NCBI GenBank assembly: GCA_937859855.1
Contig: CALMAR010000300.1
Location: 1-36,356, forward strand
Reading direction: 5' to 3'
DNA: 36,356 bases
Source: an uncultured Kineosporia sp.
GTDB taxonomy: Bacteria; Actinomycetota; Actinomycetes; Actinomycetales; Kineosporiaceae
The position numbers and the translations under genes were made by a program. Shown here one piece after another: positions 1 through 8,372 of this stretch. The notes beneath the pieces were generated by a model, which ran no database searches, was not told the DNA's origin, and saw only the letters and a program-made list of their open reading frames with translations. Each line of letters starts with the position of its first letter. Positions within the stretch are counted from its first letter, which is position 1.

Positions 1-751
1 CCCGCATGTCGCTCAGTGCGGCCCTTCCGGTCTCGCTGATCGTACGCAGTGAGCGGATCGCCGCCTGCGGATTCTGCCCGGCGGCGTATCGGCCGCCATC
101 GGCTTGCGCGATGATCACTGACAGGCTGTGCGCGACCACGTCGTGCATCTCCCGGGCGATCCGGGCCCGCTCGATGGCGGTGGCGATCTGGGCCTGCTGC
201 TGGTTCTCCCGCTCCAGCCGTTCGGCCCGCTCCTGCAGGGCCTCGAACTGTTCCAGCCGGACCCGCCGCAGCAGGCCGAACGCCCAGCTGGCCAGCGCCG
301 CGATCCCCATCGTCACCAGCGCCATCCCGGCGGCGGGGTCGTTGAAGCTGTTCATCCGGAGGATGAGTGCCCCCAGGAACGCTCCGGCCAGGGCCGACCC
401 GATGGCGATCCGATTCGCCAGCCGGGGGCCATGCACGGTGACCGAGTACAGGGCGATCAGCACCGCCACATCCGCTGGTCCCACGCTGGTGCCGGTCACC
501 AGCTGCAGCAGGGCCACCGTATAGACGGCGACCGCGCTGATCGTCGGCCAGCGGCGCCGCACCGCAAGTGGCGCGAACAGCGCCACGGTGAGCAGCGGAG
601 GGGCCCCGAAGATGTCCTGCACGGCGGTCAGCGTCAGGGCAGCGGCGGCGATCATCAGCGCGTCCAGCGCCTCCGGGCCCAGCCCGAGCCGGCGGGGGCC
701 CGGTCCAGGTGGTGGCCGTGTTCCGCTCACCAACCGAGCGTACGGCGGCAC
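1..751 (-). CDS. Two-component sensor histidine kinase, NarL/DesK type (3' end cut by window edge)
   Basis: Read on the complement, 250 residues are visible before the left edge. Residues about 30-165 are hydrophobic with several membrane segments. A short coiled-coil linker follows (about 166-195), then the HisKA_3 dimerisation box with REMHDVVAHSLS, whose phosphoacceptor is His203. This motif is diagnostic of the kinases that pair with LuxR/NarL response regulators; the HATPase domain and any partner regulator lie beyond position 1. The GTG start at 751 is chosen because GAGGA lies 8 nt upstream; a second in-frame GTG at 730 has no such site. The sensed signal is unknown. It faces the same way as the flavoprotein gene that ends 63 bp upstream but appears to be a separate unit. 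The family is certain; the function is not. Confidence 0.88.
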   Translation of the reverse strand, partial: MPPYARLVSGTRPPPGPGPRRLGLGPEALDALMIAAAALTLTAVQDIFGAPPLLTVALFAPLAVRRRWPTISAVAVYTVALLQLVTGTSVGPADVAVLIALYSVTVHGPRLANRIAIGSALAGAFLGALILRMNSFNDPAAGMALVTMGIAALASWAFGLLRRVRLEQFEALQERAERLERENQQQAQIATAIERARIAREMHDVVAHSLSVIIAQADGGRYAAGQNPQAAIRSLRTISETGRAALSDMR

Positions 752-814
752 ATCGGGGTTCCTCGTCCGCCTGCGGTATCACATCAGCCGCGCGGGCCTG
801 CCCGCGCGATGGGC

Positions 815-3316
815 TCAGCTGCGGACCCGGGCCGATTCCGGGTCATAGCTCGCGTCCTGGCTCACTTCGGCGGACACCCATCGGCCGAAGATCTCGGCCG
901 CGACCTGCGTACCCGGCTGGATGTGCTGAACAGGCAGGTAGGCATAAGCGATCGACCGGCCCACCGTGTAGCCATAGCCGCCTGAGGTGACCCGGCCGCC
1001 GATGGACCCGTCTTCCAGCCGCACCGGTTCACCGCCTATCGCCACCGGGATGTCGTTGCTGGCTGACCGCAGGTGCAGGGTGACCAGCCGCCGCCCGGCG
1101 CCGGACTCACGAGCAGCCCGCAATGCCGCCTCTCCGGTGAAACCACCTGGTTTGCCGAGCTTCACACAAAACGACAGGCCGCCCTCATCCGGTGTCGTCT
1201 CGGGGGTCAGGTCACCGGCCCAGACCCGGTAACCCTTCTCCAGCCGGAGCGAGTCGATCGCCCGATATCCTCCCGCCAGCATTCCGGCAGGCTCTCCGGC
1301 GTCCCAGAGCAGTTGCCACAACCGGGTTCCGTATTCGGCCGGGGCGTAAACCTCCCAGCCGAGTTCACCCACGAAGGTCACCCGGCTCAGCCGCACCGGG
1401 ACGTCGCCCATGACGGTCTGCTGCGAGGTCATGAACCGGAAGCTGTCGTGGCTCAGATCGGCGGTGGTCAGCGGCTGCAGGATCTGACGCGACGCAGGGC
1501 CCCACAGCCCGTAGCAGACCAGCGCACCGCTGATCTCGCGCACACTCACCTCGGCGTCCAGCCGGTCAGCCTGCCGGGTGATCCAGGACAGGTCGTGCCC
1601 GGCGAACGCGGTGCCGGTCACCAGCAGGAACGACTGCTCACCGGTCCGGGTCACGGTCAGGTCGCACTCGATCCCGCCGCGGTCGTTCAGCAGCTGGGTG
1701 TAGGTCACCGAGCCGATGGCGCGCGACACCCGGTTGTCGCACACCTGTTCCAGAAAAGCCGCTGCCTGCCGCCCAGTGACTTCCAGCTTGCCGAAAGAGC
1801 TTTCGTCGAACAGGGCGGCTCGCTGCCGGCAGGCCCGGTGCTCGGCCGCGATCGCCGGTGACCAGGTGCGCCCGGCCCAGCCGCTTGGGCGCACCGCATC
1901 CTGGGCCAGATCACTGTCCTCGTTGGCCTGGTACCAGTTGACCCTCTCCCAGCCGGCTTTCTCCCCGAAGACGGCGCCGATGCGAGCGTGCCAGTCGTAG
2001 GCGGGGGAGCGGCGCAGCCCCCGGCCGGACTGCCGTTCCCGGTAGGGATAGGCGATGTCGTAGTAGGTGGCGTAGTTCTCCACGGCCCGGCCCAGGGTGT
2101 GACCAGGAGAGGCCCAAGCCGCTCCGAATCGACGAATATCCATGTGCCACAAGTCATACCCGGGATCACCGTCAATGATCCAGGCCGCCATCACCTGCCC
2201 GATGCCACCTGCCCCAGCGATCCCGTGGGCACAGAATCCGGCCGCGACGAAGAAACCGCCGACCTCGGTCTCACCCAGGCAGAACTCGTTGTCGGGGGTG
2301 AACGCCTCCGGGCCGTTGATCAGCGTCCGGATGCCCAGATCGGCCATCGCCGGAACCCGGCCGGCGGCGTTCTGCGCTATGGGCGCGAACCGTTCCCAGT
2401 CCGGCGCAAGAAGTTTGGCGTTGAACGCGGCCGGAACGTGGTCCAGGGTTCTCGCCGAGACCGACCACGGCGCCGGGTCGCGCTCGTAGCCGCCCATCAC
2501 CAGGCCGTCCAGTTCTTGCCGCCAGTAGACCAGCCGGTCCGGGTCGCGCAGGGTGGGCAGCTTCGAGCCAGGTTGCAGTACCCGTTCGGTCACCGCGTAC
2601 TGGTGGGCGATGGGCACGATCGGAACCCGGACGCCGGCCAGCCGGGCGATCTCCGCGGCCCAGATGCCACCGCAATCGACCACCACCTCGCACTCGACAT
2701 CTCCGGCAATGGTCCGGACGGTCCTCACCCGCGCCCGGCCGCGCCGGTCGGTGACCGTGTCGATCGCCGTCACCCGGACGTGGTTATGCACCCGGGTACC
2801 CCCAGCCCGGGCTCCGGCCAGCAGGGACAGGCACAGCTGGGACGGGTCGACATATCCGTCCAGCGGAAGGTGGACGGCGCCGAGCACGCCGTCGGTGATC
2901 ATCGGCGGGAACCGGGCGCCGGCCTCGGCGGCGGAGATCTCTTCCAGCGGGAGGCCGAAGGCCTTGGCCCAGCCTGCCTGGTGACGGATCTCGTTCAGCC
3001 GCTCGGGAGAACCGGCCAGCTTCAGCCCGCCGCTGGGAACCCAGCCGACCGGGTGCTCACCGGCCTCGAGTGCGGCGTAGAGCTCCGCCGAATAGCGGTT
3101 CATCCGGGTCAGCGTCGGATCCGAGCGCAGGATGCCGACCAGGCCGGCCGAATGAAAGGTGGACCCGCTGGTGGGCTCAGCCCGGTCCAGCACCAGCACG
3201 TCCCGCTCCCCGGCTCGGGCCAGGTGGTACGCAACGCTGGCACCGCCGACGCCGGCGCCGATCACCACCACCCGGGCGGCGCCCGGTAACGGGCGAGCGG
3301 CTGCCGGGTTGGACAT
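815..3316 (-). CDS. FAD-dependent DAO/GcvT fusion protein, dimethylglycine or sarcosine dehydrogenase-like
   Basis: An 833-residue protein. The N-terminal D-amino-acid-oxidase fold has the dinucleotide motif GAGVGG (residues 20-25) and the motif GSTFHSAGL, in which His55 matches the histidine that binds FAD covalently in dimethylglycine dehydrogenases. The C-terminal half (from about residue 450) is a GcvT-like folate-binding aminomethyltransferase domain. Family members oxidatively demethylate N-methylglycines and pass the one-carbon unit to tetrahydrofolate. The exact substrate (dimethylglycine, sarcosine or a related betaine) cannot be read from the sequence. The ATG at 3316 is preferred over one 25 codons upstream, because the extra peptide is basic and unlike the family, and a TACGCT box lies exactly 6 nt before 3316, suggesting a leaderless mRNA. 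It is divergent from a choline/ethanolamine kinase-like gene, which supports a role in methylamine or amino-alcohol metabolism. Confidence 0.88.
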   Translation of the reverse strand: MSNPAAARPLPGAARVVVIGAGVGGASVAYHLARAGERDVLVLDRAEPTSGSTFHSAGLVGILRSDPTLTRMNRYSAELYAALEAGEHPVGWVPSGGLKLAGSPERLNEIRHQAGWAKAFGLPLEEISAAEAGARFPPMITDGVLGAVHLPLDGYVDPSQLCLSLLAGARAGGTRVHNHVRVTAIDTVTDRRGRARVRTVRTIAGDVECEVVVDCGGIWAAEIARLAGVRVPIVPIAHQYAVTERVLQPGSKLPTLRDPDRLVYWRQELDGLVMGGYERDPAPWSVSARTLDHVPAAFNAKLLAPDWERFAPIAQNAAGRVPAMADLGIRTLINGPEAFTPDNEFCLGETEVGGFFVAAGFCAHGIAGAGGIGQVMAAWIIDGDPGYDLWHMDIRRFGAAWASPGHTLGRAVENYATYYDIAYPYRERQSGRGLRRSPAYDWHARIGAVFGEKAGWERVNWYQANEDSDLAQDAVRPSGWAGRTWSPAIAAEHRACRQRAALFDESSFGKLEVTGRQAAAFLEQVCDNRVSRAIGSVTYTQLLNDRGGIECDLTVTRTGEQSFLLVTGTAFAGHDLSWITRQADRLDAEVSVREISGALVCYGLWGPASRQILQPLTTADLSHDSFRFMTSQQTVMGDVPVRLSRVTFVGELGWEVYAPAEYGTRLWQLLWDAGEPAGMLAGGYRAIDSLRLEKGYRVWAGDLTPETTPDEGGLSFCVKLGKPGGFTGEAALRAARESGAGRRLVTLHLRSASNDIPVAIGGEPVRLEDGSIGGRVTSGGYGYTVGRSIAYAYLPVQHIQPGTQVAAEIFGRWVSAEVSQDASYDPESARVRS

Positions 3317-3322
3317 TGGGGC

Positions 3323-3328
3323 AGCGTA
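3323..3328 (-). promoter_or_regulatory. -10 box of a probable leaderless promoter (flavoprotein gene)
   Basis: On the complement, TACGCT fits the actinobacterial TANNNT -10 box and ends 6 nt before the ATG at 3316, so the first transcribed base would be the start codon or its neighbour. No Shine-Dalgarno sequence is present. No clear -35 box is visible. Confidence 0.5.
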
Positions 3329-3423
3329 GTGACCGGGCGTTCGCCGTGCTCGGGCGGCTCTGATCGGCCGGACCGTATGATCTTGGGCCACTGCTGGGAG
3401 CCACTGGCCGCTGAGGAGTCCGG

Positions 3424-4377
3424 ATGTCCAGAGCAGGACGAACCGCGGCCACCCTGACCGACGCCGGCATCGATGACGTGCTGTCGGGGGTGCCCTGCCT
3501 GTCCGGGCGGCCGCGCCAGGTGCAGCGCCTGTCCGGCGGCCTGACCAACGTGATCGTCAAGGTCACTCTGCCGGAGACCGGTCGCGAGCTGGTGGCCCGG
3601 ATCGGCACCGACGACTCCGCCATGCTGGCGATTGACCGGGACGCCGAGCACCAGGCCAGCATCGCCGCCGCCGCAGCCGGGGTGGCACCGGAGGTAGCCT
3701 GCCGGGACTCCGAAAACGACGTCCTGGTGATCGATTTCGTGCCGGGCCGGACCCTGGCGGCCAGTGACCTGCGGGACGACGCGATGCTGCCGCGAGTGGC
3801 CCAGCTCTGCCGCGATCTGCACGCAGGGCCACGCTTCAGCACCGATTTCGATATGTTCGCCATCCAGCGCCGGTATCTGCACATCGTCCAGGACCACGGA
3901 TACCGGCTTCCGGCCGGCTATTCCAGCTGGCTGCCCTCGTTCGAGCGGATCCGCTCGGCCCTTTCCGCTCGGCCAGCGGGCACCCGGCCCTGTCACAACG
4001 ATCTGCTGGCCGAGAACTTCATCGACGATGGTGACCGGCTCTGGATGGTCGATTTCGAATACTGCGGAAACAACGACCCGGCTTTCGAGCTGGGCAACAT
4101 CGCCAGCGAATCGGGGCTGGACGCCGGGCAGCTGGGCGAACTGGTCCGGCTGTACCACGGCGCGCCTGACGCGGCCGTGGTGGCCAGCCAGATCGCCCGG
4201 GCCCGGTTGCTGGGCACCGCGTCCAGGTACGGCTGGACCCTGTGGGCCTCGATCCAGGACAGTGCCAGCAGCCTGGACTTCGACTTCTGGTCCTGGGGCC
4301 TGGACAAGTACGAACGCAGCGTCCAGGAATTCCGGTCGCCGGACTTCGACCGCCTGATCGCCGAGGTCACTGCCTGA
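3424..4377 (+). CDS. Choline/ethanolamine kinase-like phosphotransferase (APH fold)
   Basis: A 317-residue protein with the aminoglycoside phosphotransferase/choline kinase fold. The N-terminal lobe has RLSGGLTNVIVKV, which matches the nucleotide-binding loop of choline kinase-like proteins. The catalytic loop is HNDLLAENFI, with the Brenner-type aspartate and asparagine, and the metal-binding aspartate lies in MVDFEYCG. The FEYCG(N) form and the following acidic segment are typical of the choline/ethanolamine kinase branch rather than drug-resistance kinases. The start is set by GAGGAG 5 nt before the ATG. A TATGAT box at 3376-3381 is a plausible -10, leaving a leader of about 35 nt. It is divergent from the dimethylglycine dehydrogenase-like gene. 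The substrate is inferred only; a small hydroxylated amine such as choline, ethanolamine or a thiamine-like alcohol is likely. Confidence 0.82.
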   Translation: MSRAGRTAATLTDAGIDDVLSGVPCLSGRPRQVQRLSGGLTNVIVKVTLPETGRELVARIGTDDSAMLAIDRDAEHQASIAAAAAGVAPEVACRDSENDVLVIDFVPGRTLAASDLRDDAMLPRVAQLCRDLHAGPRFSTDFDMFAIQRRYLHIVQDHGYRLPAGYSSWLPSFERIRSALSARPAGTRPCHNDLLAENFIDDGDRLWMVDFEYCGNNDPAFELGNIASESGLDAGQLGELVRLYHGAPDAAVVASQIARARLLGTASRYGWTLWASIQDSASSLDFDFWSWGLDKYERSVQEFRSPDFDRLIAEVTA

Positions 4378-4424
4378 GCCGAGGCGAGGCGGGGGTACCG
4401 AGGGCTGGACCCGGTCCTGGCGCA

Positions 4425-4441
4425 GACACGATCGTCGTGTC
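4425..4441. promoter_or_regulatory. Perfect inverted repeat upstream of the catalase gene
   Basis: Arms GACACGA and TCGTGTC (7 bp) are separated by TCG. The repeat lies 55 bp before the catalase start and 47 bp after the kinase stop codon. It could be an operator for the catalase gene or a short terminator hairpin for the kinase gene. It does not resemble the AT-rich Fur/CatR boxes of other actinobacterial catalase genes. Confidence 0.4.
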
Positions 4442-4496
4442 AGCCTGAATGGCCCGGGTCAGGCTGGCCCGGAGAAGGCAAGCTGAGGAGTGAGGC

Positions 4497-6020
4497 GTGA
4501 CCGCACAAGAATCCCGTCCGACCACCACCGACGCCGGGGTACCCGTCGCCAGCGATGAGCATTCACTGTCCGTTGGCCCGGACGGTCCTCTGCTCCTCCA
4601 GGACCACTACCTGCTCGAGCAGATGGCCAACTTCAACCGGGAGCGGATTCCTGAGCGGCAGCCGCACGCCAAGGGTGGAGGCGCCTTCGGAACCTTCCAG
4701 GTGACCCAGGACATGAGTGCCTTCACCCGGGCCGCGGTGTTCCAGCCAGGCGCCCAGACCGACGTGATCATACGGTTCTCGACCGTCGCCGGAGAGCGGG
4801 GATCACCTGATACCTGGCGCGATCCGCGGGGTTTCGCGGTCAAGTTCTACACCAGTGAAGGCAACCTCGACATTGTCGGCAACAACACCCCAGTGTTCTT
4901 CATCAAGGACCCGATGAAGTTCCAGCACTTCATCCGTTCCCAGAAGCGCCGGGCCGACAACAACCTGCGCGATCACGACATGCAATGGGACTTCTGGACC
5001 CTGTCGCCGGAGTCCGCGCACCAGGTGACCTGGCTGATGGGCGACCGCGGCATTCCGCGCACCTGGCGGCACATGAACGGCTATTCCAGCCACACCTATC
5101 TGTGGATCAACGCCCGCGGCGAGCGGTTCTGGGTGAAGTACCACTTCAAGACCGATCAGGGCGTCGAGTTCTTCACCCAGGACGAGGGCGACCAGATGGC
5201 CTCGGCTGACACCGACTACCACCAGCGCGATCTGTTCGACCACATCGCGGCCGGCCAGTTCCCCAGCTGGACGCTGAACATGCAGGTCATGCCGTTCGAG
5301 GAGGCCAAGACCTATCGGTTCAACCCGTTCGACCTGACCAAGGTATGGCCGCATGGCGACTATCCGCTGCAGGAGGTCGGCCGGCTCACCCTGAATCGGA
5401 ATGTCAGCGACTATCACACCGAGATCGAGCAGGTCGCGTTCGAGCCGAACAATGTCGTGGCCGGCACTGGTCTGTCTCCGGACAAGATGCTGCTGGCACG
5501 AGGTTTCAGCTATGCCGATGCCCATCGGGCCCGGCTCGGGGTGAACTACAAGCAGATTCCGGTCAACTCGGCCCGGGTCGAGGTCAACAGTTACTCCAAG
5601 GACGGCGCGATGCGGGTCCGCAACGTGTCCGACCCGGTGTACGCGCCCAACTCGTACGGCGGGCCGAAGGCCGATCCGGCCCTGACCGATGACGGCGGTC
5701 TCTGGCACTCCGACGGTGACATGGTCCGGGCCGCCTACACGCTGCACGCTCAGGACGACGACTGGGGCCAGGCCGGCACGATGGTCCGTGAGGTGCTGGA
5801 CGACCCGGCGCGCGAGCGCCTGGCCACCAACATCGCCGGCCATCTGCTCAACGGGGTCAGTGAGCCTGTCCTGCAGCGGGCGTTCGAGTACTGGCGCAAC
5901 GTGGACAAGGATCTCGGCATCCGGATTGAAGCGGGTGTCCGGGCCAAGCAGGACGAGAAGGATCCGAAGGCGGCCGAGCAGGGCAACCCGGCGCGATCGA
6001 GCATGCAGGCCAAGGCCTGA
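4497..6020 (+). CDS. katA: Monofunctional haem catalase
   Basis: A 507-residue small-subunit catalase that breaks down hydrogen peroxide in the cytosol. The distal histidine lies in [10 protein letters not shown] (His57), the distal asparagine in [10 protein letters not shown] (around residues 129-130), and the proximal haem-ligating tyrosine in [10 protein letters not shown] (Tyr339). The length is normal for small-subunit enzymes and there is no C-terminal flavodoxin-like domain. The start is the GTG at 4497, preceded by GAGGAG at 6 nt. The gene is monocistronic, with a strong hairpin 27 bp after the stop codon. A perfect 17-bp inverted repeat lies 55 bp upstream. No Fur-type regulator gene is adjacent. 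It may deal with peroxide made by flavin oxidases such as the one at 815-3316, but that link is only positional. Confidence 0.96.
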   Translation: MTAQESRPTTTDAGVPVASDEHSLSVGPDGPLLLQDHYLLEQMANFNRERIPERQPHAKGGGAFGTFQVTQDMSAFTRAAVFQPGAQTDVIIRFSTVAGERGSPDTWRDPRGFAVKFYTSEGNLDIVGNNTPVFFIKDPMKFQHFIRSQKRRADNNLRDHDMQWDFWTLSPESAHQVTWLMGDRGIPRTWRHMNGYSSHTYLWINARGERFWVKYHFKTDQGVEFFTQDEGDQMASADTDYHQRDLFDHIAAGQFPSWTLNMQVMPFEEAKTYRFNPFDLTKVWPHGDYPLQEVGRLTLNRNVSDYHTEIEQVAFEPNNVVAGTGLSPDKMLLARGFSYADAHRARLGVNYKQIPVNSARVEVNSYSKDGAMRVRNVSDPVYAPNSYGGPKADPALTDDGGLWHSDGDMVRAAYTLHAQDDDWGQAGTMVREVLDDPARERLATNIAGHLLNGVSEPVLQRAFEYWRNVDKDLGIRIEAGVRAKQDEKDPKAAEQGNPARSSMQAKA

Positions 6021-6047
6021 CCGCCCCTCGATCAGCCGTCTCGGGCG

Positions 6048-6078
6048 GCGGGGCTGCACGGCAGCAGTGCAGCCCCGC
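6048..6078 (+). terminator. Strong hairpin terminator after the catalase gene
   Basis: Perfect 12-bp arms GCGGGGCTGCAC and GTGCAGCCCCGC flank a 7-nt loop. There is no U tract, as is usual in high-GC actinobacteria. It sits 27 bp after the catalase stop codon. Confidence 0.8.
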
Positions 6079-6193
6079 TCAGCTCGCCCGGAGTTCTCGA
6101 TCCTTACCAAGTTCTGACACGGCGTGAACCTGGCGTTCGCCGCGCTCGCTCAGGCTGGCAGGCAGCCGGGGAGCGCTGGAGGAGATGGTCAGG

Positions 6194-7267
6194 ATGCGGG
6201 TGCCGATGCCAGGCGTGGGCAGGCAGCGGGTGGTCGGCGGGGTGATGGCGCTGATCCTGATCGGCGGATTGATCACTGTGACGGGTTATGCGCGGGCGCG
6301 CTCCGGCCTGGCCCAGAGCGTGGTCCAGGCCGGGGCGGCCCCGTCCGCAGCTAGGCCGGGCCACGGTATGGATCCGGGTCAGATGCCTAAAAGCAATGTT
6401 CCGCAGAATGATTCGGTAGCCAGCCAGCCGAGGCCGGTAGCAACAGCCGGCTTTCCTTCCGGTGCTGGGGAGCCCGGCATCTTTACCGATCGCTGCGGCT
6501 ACAGTCACAGCGCCCCGGATGATCCCATCCTCGCCTTCGGCCAGCCCGGAGTGTCGATGCATCACGACTTCTTCGGCAACGTCAGCACCGCGGCCCGGTC
6601 CACCGCGTCGTCGTTGCTCGGCGGCTCGACCACCTGCACCACGTCGGCCGACTCGTCGGCGTACTGGACGCCGGCGCTGTACCAGCACGGGCAGATGCTG
6701 AAACCTGGCCCGGCGCTCATCTATTGGCGCAAGCCGGTTGGCTCGGCAGCGGACGTGCAGACCATTCCGGCCGGACTGCAGATGATTGCCGGCGATGAGA
6801 CGGCGACCAGCCCGCAGCCGCTGTCAGTGATCAAATGGACCTGCACCGGCTCGGTGGCCCGGCCTGCCACAACACCGCACGACTGTGCTGGAATGGGGCG
6901 GCTCCGGCTGGTGGTGACCTTCCCCTCGTGCTGGGACGGGCACACGTTGAACGGAGCCGGCCAGACGAATGTCGTCTATCCGCAGAATGATTCGTGTCCG
7001 GCTGGGCATCCGATCCGGATTCCCGAAGTGGTGTTCCACGTCAGCTATCCGACCTCGATGGCCGGCGGCCTGACCCTGTCCATGACTCCGGACCAGCAGG
7101 GACCGGTCACCACCGCGCACGTGGACTTCATCAGCGGCTGGAAGCAGCCGATCCTCGACCAGCTGGTGGCCGCCTGCGTGACGACGTCCACCCGGTGTGG
7201 CCCGGTGCGGGGCGAGCAGGCTGCTCCGCAGGGGCCAGTCTCGCGGGAGCGGCGCCGGATTCGCTGA
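6194..7267 (+). CDS. Secreted or membrane-anchored DUF1996 protein
   Basis: A 357-residue protein with an N-terminal membrane segment or signal anchor (about residues 13-32) and then a low-complexity linker. From about residue 90 it carries a DUF1996 domain, recognised by CGYSHSAPDDPILAFG followed by HHDFFGN and later by KWTCTGS, LVVTFPSCWDG and the segment ending HVDF. Eight cysteines in the exported part suggest disulfide bonds. DUF1996 is known mainly from fungal secreted or cell-wall proteins and from actinobacteria; its activity is not established. The ATG at 6194 is preferred because GGAGGAG lies 9 nt upstream; an in-frame ATG at 6185 abuts that site and is less likely. The C-terminal 15 residues are basic and variable. 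There is no operon partner: a terminator precedes it and the next gene is 170 bp away. Confidence 0.85.
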   Translation: MRVPMPGVGRQRVVGGVMALILIGGLITVTGYARARSGLAQSVVQAGAAPSAARPGHGMDPGQMPKSNVPQNDSVASQPRPVATAGFPSGAGEPGIFTDRCGYSHSAPDDPILAFGQPGVSMHHDFFGNVSTAARSTASSLLGGSTTCTTSADSSAYWTPALYQHGQMLKPGPALIYWRKPVGSAADVQTIPAGLQMIAGDETATSPQPLSVIKWTCTGSVARPATTPHDCAGMGRLRLVVTFPSCWDGHTLNGAGQTNVVYPQNDSCPAGHPIRIPEVVFHVSYPTSMAGGLTLSMTPDQQGPVTTAHVDFISGWKQPILDQLVAACVTTSTRCGPVRGEQAAPQGPVSRERRRIR

Positions 7268-7439
7268 CCAGCCCTCTACGCCCGAGCGCGGCATCAGCTG
7301 TTCGCGTGAGCAGGTCGGGCATTCACTCGATTCGCCCACATAATCCCTGGTCACAAAGGTCCCGTTTGGCACTCTGCTGTTATCGGGTGTCAGCAGCGAC
7401 CCCGCCGACCCTGCCAGCTATCGCCGGATGGAGGGCGCC

Positions 7440-8270
7440 ATGCAAGGGGATCACCTGGCAATCGGCCTGGCCGCCGGCGGCATGCTCCTGGCCGGTCTCA
7501 TCCTGATGATCTGGCTCGCGGTGGCCCGGGGGCGCCACCGGGCCCGCCGCGCGACTGCCGTCCAGTTCGAATCGCGCCGGGCGACGATTTGGGCGGATTC
7601 AGCCTTCGAGCAGCTGAGCACCACGGAATGGATGGACCAGCTGGCGTCTCCGGCGCTGTGGGCGCAACTGCCGCCGCCACCGATCAGCCCGGCTGTGGGT
7701 GTGCCCCTCTCCGCGCCGCGGCCGGTGAGTCCACCCCCCGGCCGCTGGTCCAGCAACTGGCCCGAGCCCGCGTCGATCCGGCCTGGAACAGCCCCGCTCC
7801 CGGTGCACGATGACGGGGTGTGCGCGGACTGCGGCCGATCCCGGCCGGAACGGCACTGGCGCGACGCCGAAGGTGCACCGATCCGGATCGTTCCGGTGCC
7901 GGTCGCGCACCGGGCCGATCAGCCGGCCGCACCGGCCGCACCGGCCGCACCGGTCGCACCGGCCGCCAGGCGGGTCCCGGGTCCAGCGCCGGTGACCATG
8001 CCTTCCGGCCTCCCCCTGCTCAGCAGGACGCCGCCGCCCAGCCCTTCGAAGTCGCCCAGCCCTTCGAAGTCGGCCAGGCCGCCCGTGCCCGCCCGGCCGG
8101 TTTTCGTGTCGCCGGTTCCGCCGGTTCCGCCGGTTCCGCCGGTTCCGCCGGTTCCGGCCGCCGTCCCACCCGCCGTCTCGCCGATGGGCAGCCGTCCGAA
8201 GCCGATCGACCCGGAGTCCCCGTATCGGCTGCGCAACCTGAGCGGCGAGTACGAGCCGCTCGACGGCTGA
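7440..8270 (+). CDS. Proline-rich single-span membrane protein with tandem repeats
   Basis: A 276-residue protein not matching a family I know. Residues about 5-30 form one membrane helix followed by a basic stretch, suggesting an inside-facing tail. The rest is rich in proline and alanine, with a CxxC pair in VCADCGRSRPERH that could bind zinc. Three tandem repeats encode Ala-Ala-Pro, Pro-Ser-Pro-Ser-Lys-Ser and Pro-Val-Pro-type runs. The C-terminus ends in a short conserved-looking segment, YRLRNLSGEYEPLDG. The ATG at 7440 is chosen because GGAGGG lies 4 nt upstream and the upstream in-frame ATG at 7428 has none. The repeat-rich part is likely disordered and length-variable between strains. 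Function is unknown; roles in the cell envelope or as a scaffold are guesses. Confidence 0.7.
   Translation: MQGDHLAIGLAAGGMLLAGLILMIWLAVARGRHRARRATAVQFESRRATIWADSAFEQLSTTEWMDQLASPALWAQLPPPPISPAVGVPLSAPRPVSPPPGRWSSNWPEPASIRPGTAPLPVHDDGVCADCGRSRPERHWRDAEGAPIRIVPVPVAHRADQPAAPAAPAAPVAPAARRVPGPAPVTMPSGLPLLSRTPPPSPSKSPSPSKSARPPVPARPVFVSPVPPVPPVPPVPPVPAAVPPAVSPMGSRPKPIDPESPYRLRNLSGEYEPLDG
7923..7967 (+). repeat. Tandem repeat, 9-bp unit x5, within the proline-rich protein gene
   Basis: Five units of CCGGCCGCA, the last two each with one change, encode Ala-Ala-Pro runs. It keeps the reading frame, so unit gain or loss would change only the protein length. Confidence 0.85.
8037..8072 (+). repeat. 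Tandem repeat, 18-bp unit x2, within the proline-rich protein gene
   Basis: Two identical copies of CCCAGCCCTTCGAAGTCG encode Pro-Ser-Pro-Ser-Lys-Ser. Exact identity suggests a recent duplication. Confidence 0.9.
8112..8156 (+). repeat. Tandem repeat, 9-bp unit x5, within the proline-rich protein gene
   Basis: Five identical copies of CCGGTTCCG encode a Pro-Val-Pro run. It is in frame and likely prone to slippage. Confidence 0.9.
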
Positions 8271-8301
8271 TCCTTTCTGGGCAAAGATCGGCCTAACGGC
8301 C

Positions 8302-8328
8302 GGGAACTTCGGGCCACCCCCGTACATT
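8302..8328 (+). promoter_or_regulatory. Weak candidate ECF-type promoter for the Bax-inhibitor-like gene
   Basis: GGGAAC is followed after 18 nt by ATT. The -35 and spacing match the SigR/SigH class, but the -10 has ATT where GTT is expected. TACATT at 8323-8328 could instead be an ordinary -10 box. It lies about 45 bp before the start codon. Confidence 0.25.
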
Positions 8329-8372
8329 GACGTCTCGACGAGGTGTCAGAACGACTCACGGTCGGAGGACCG

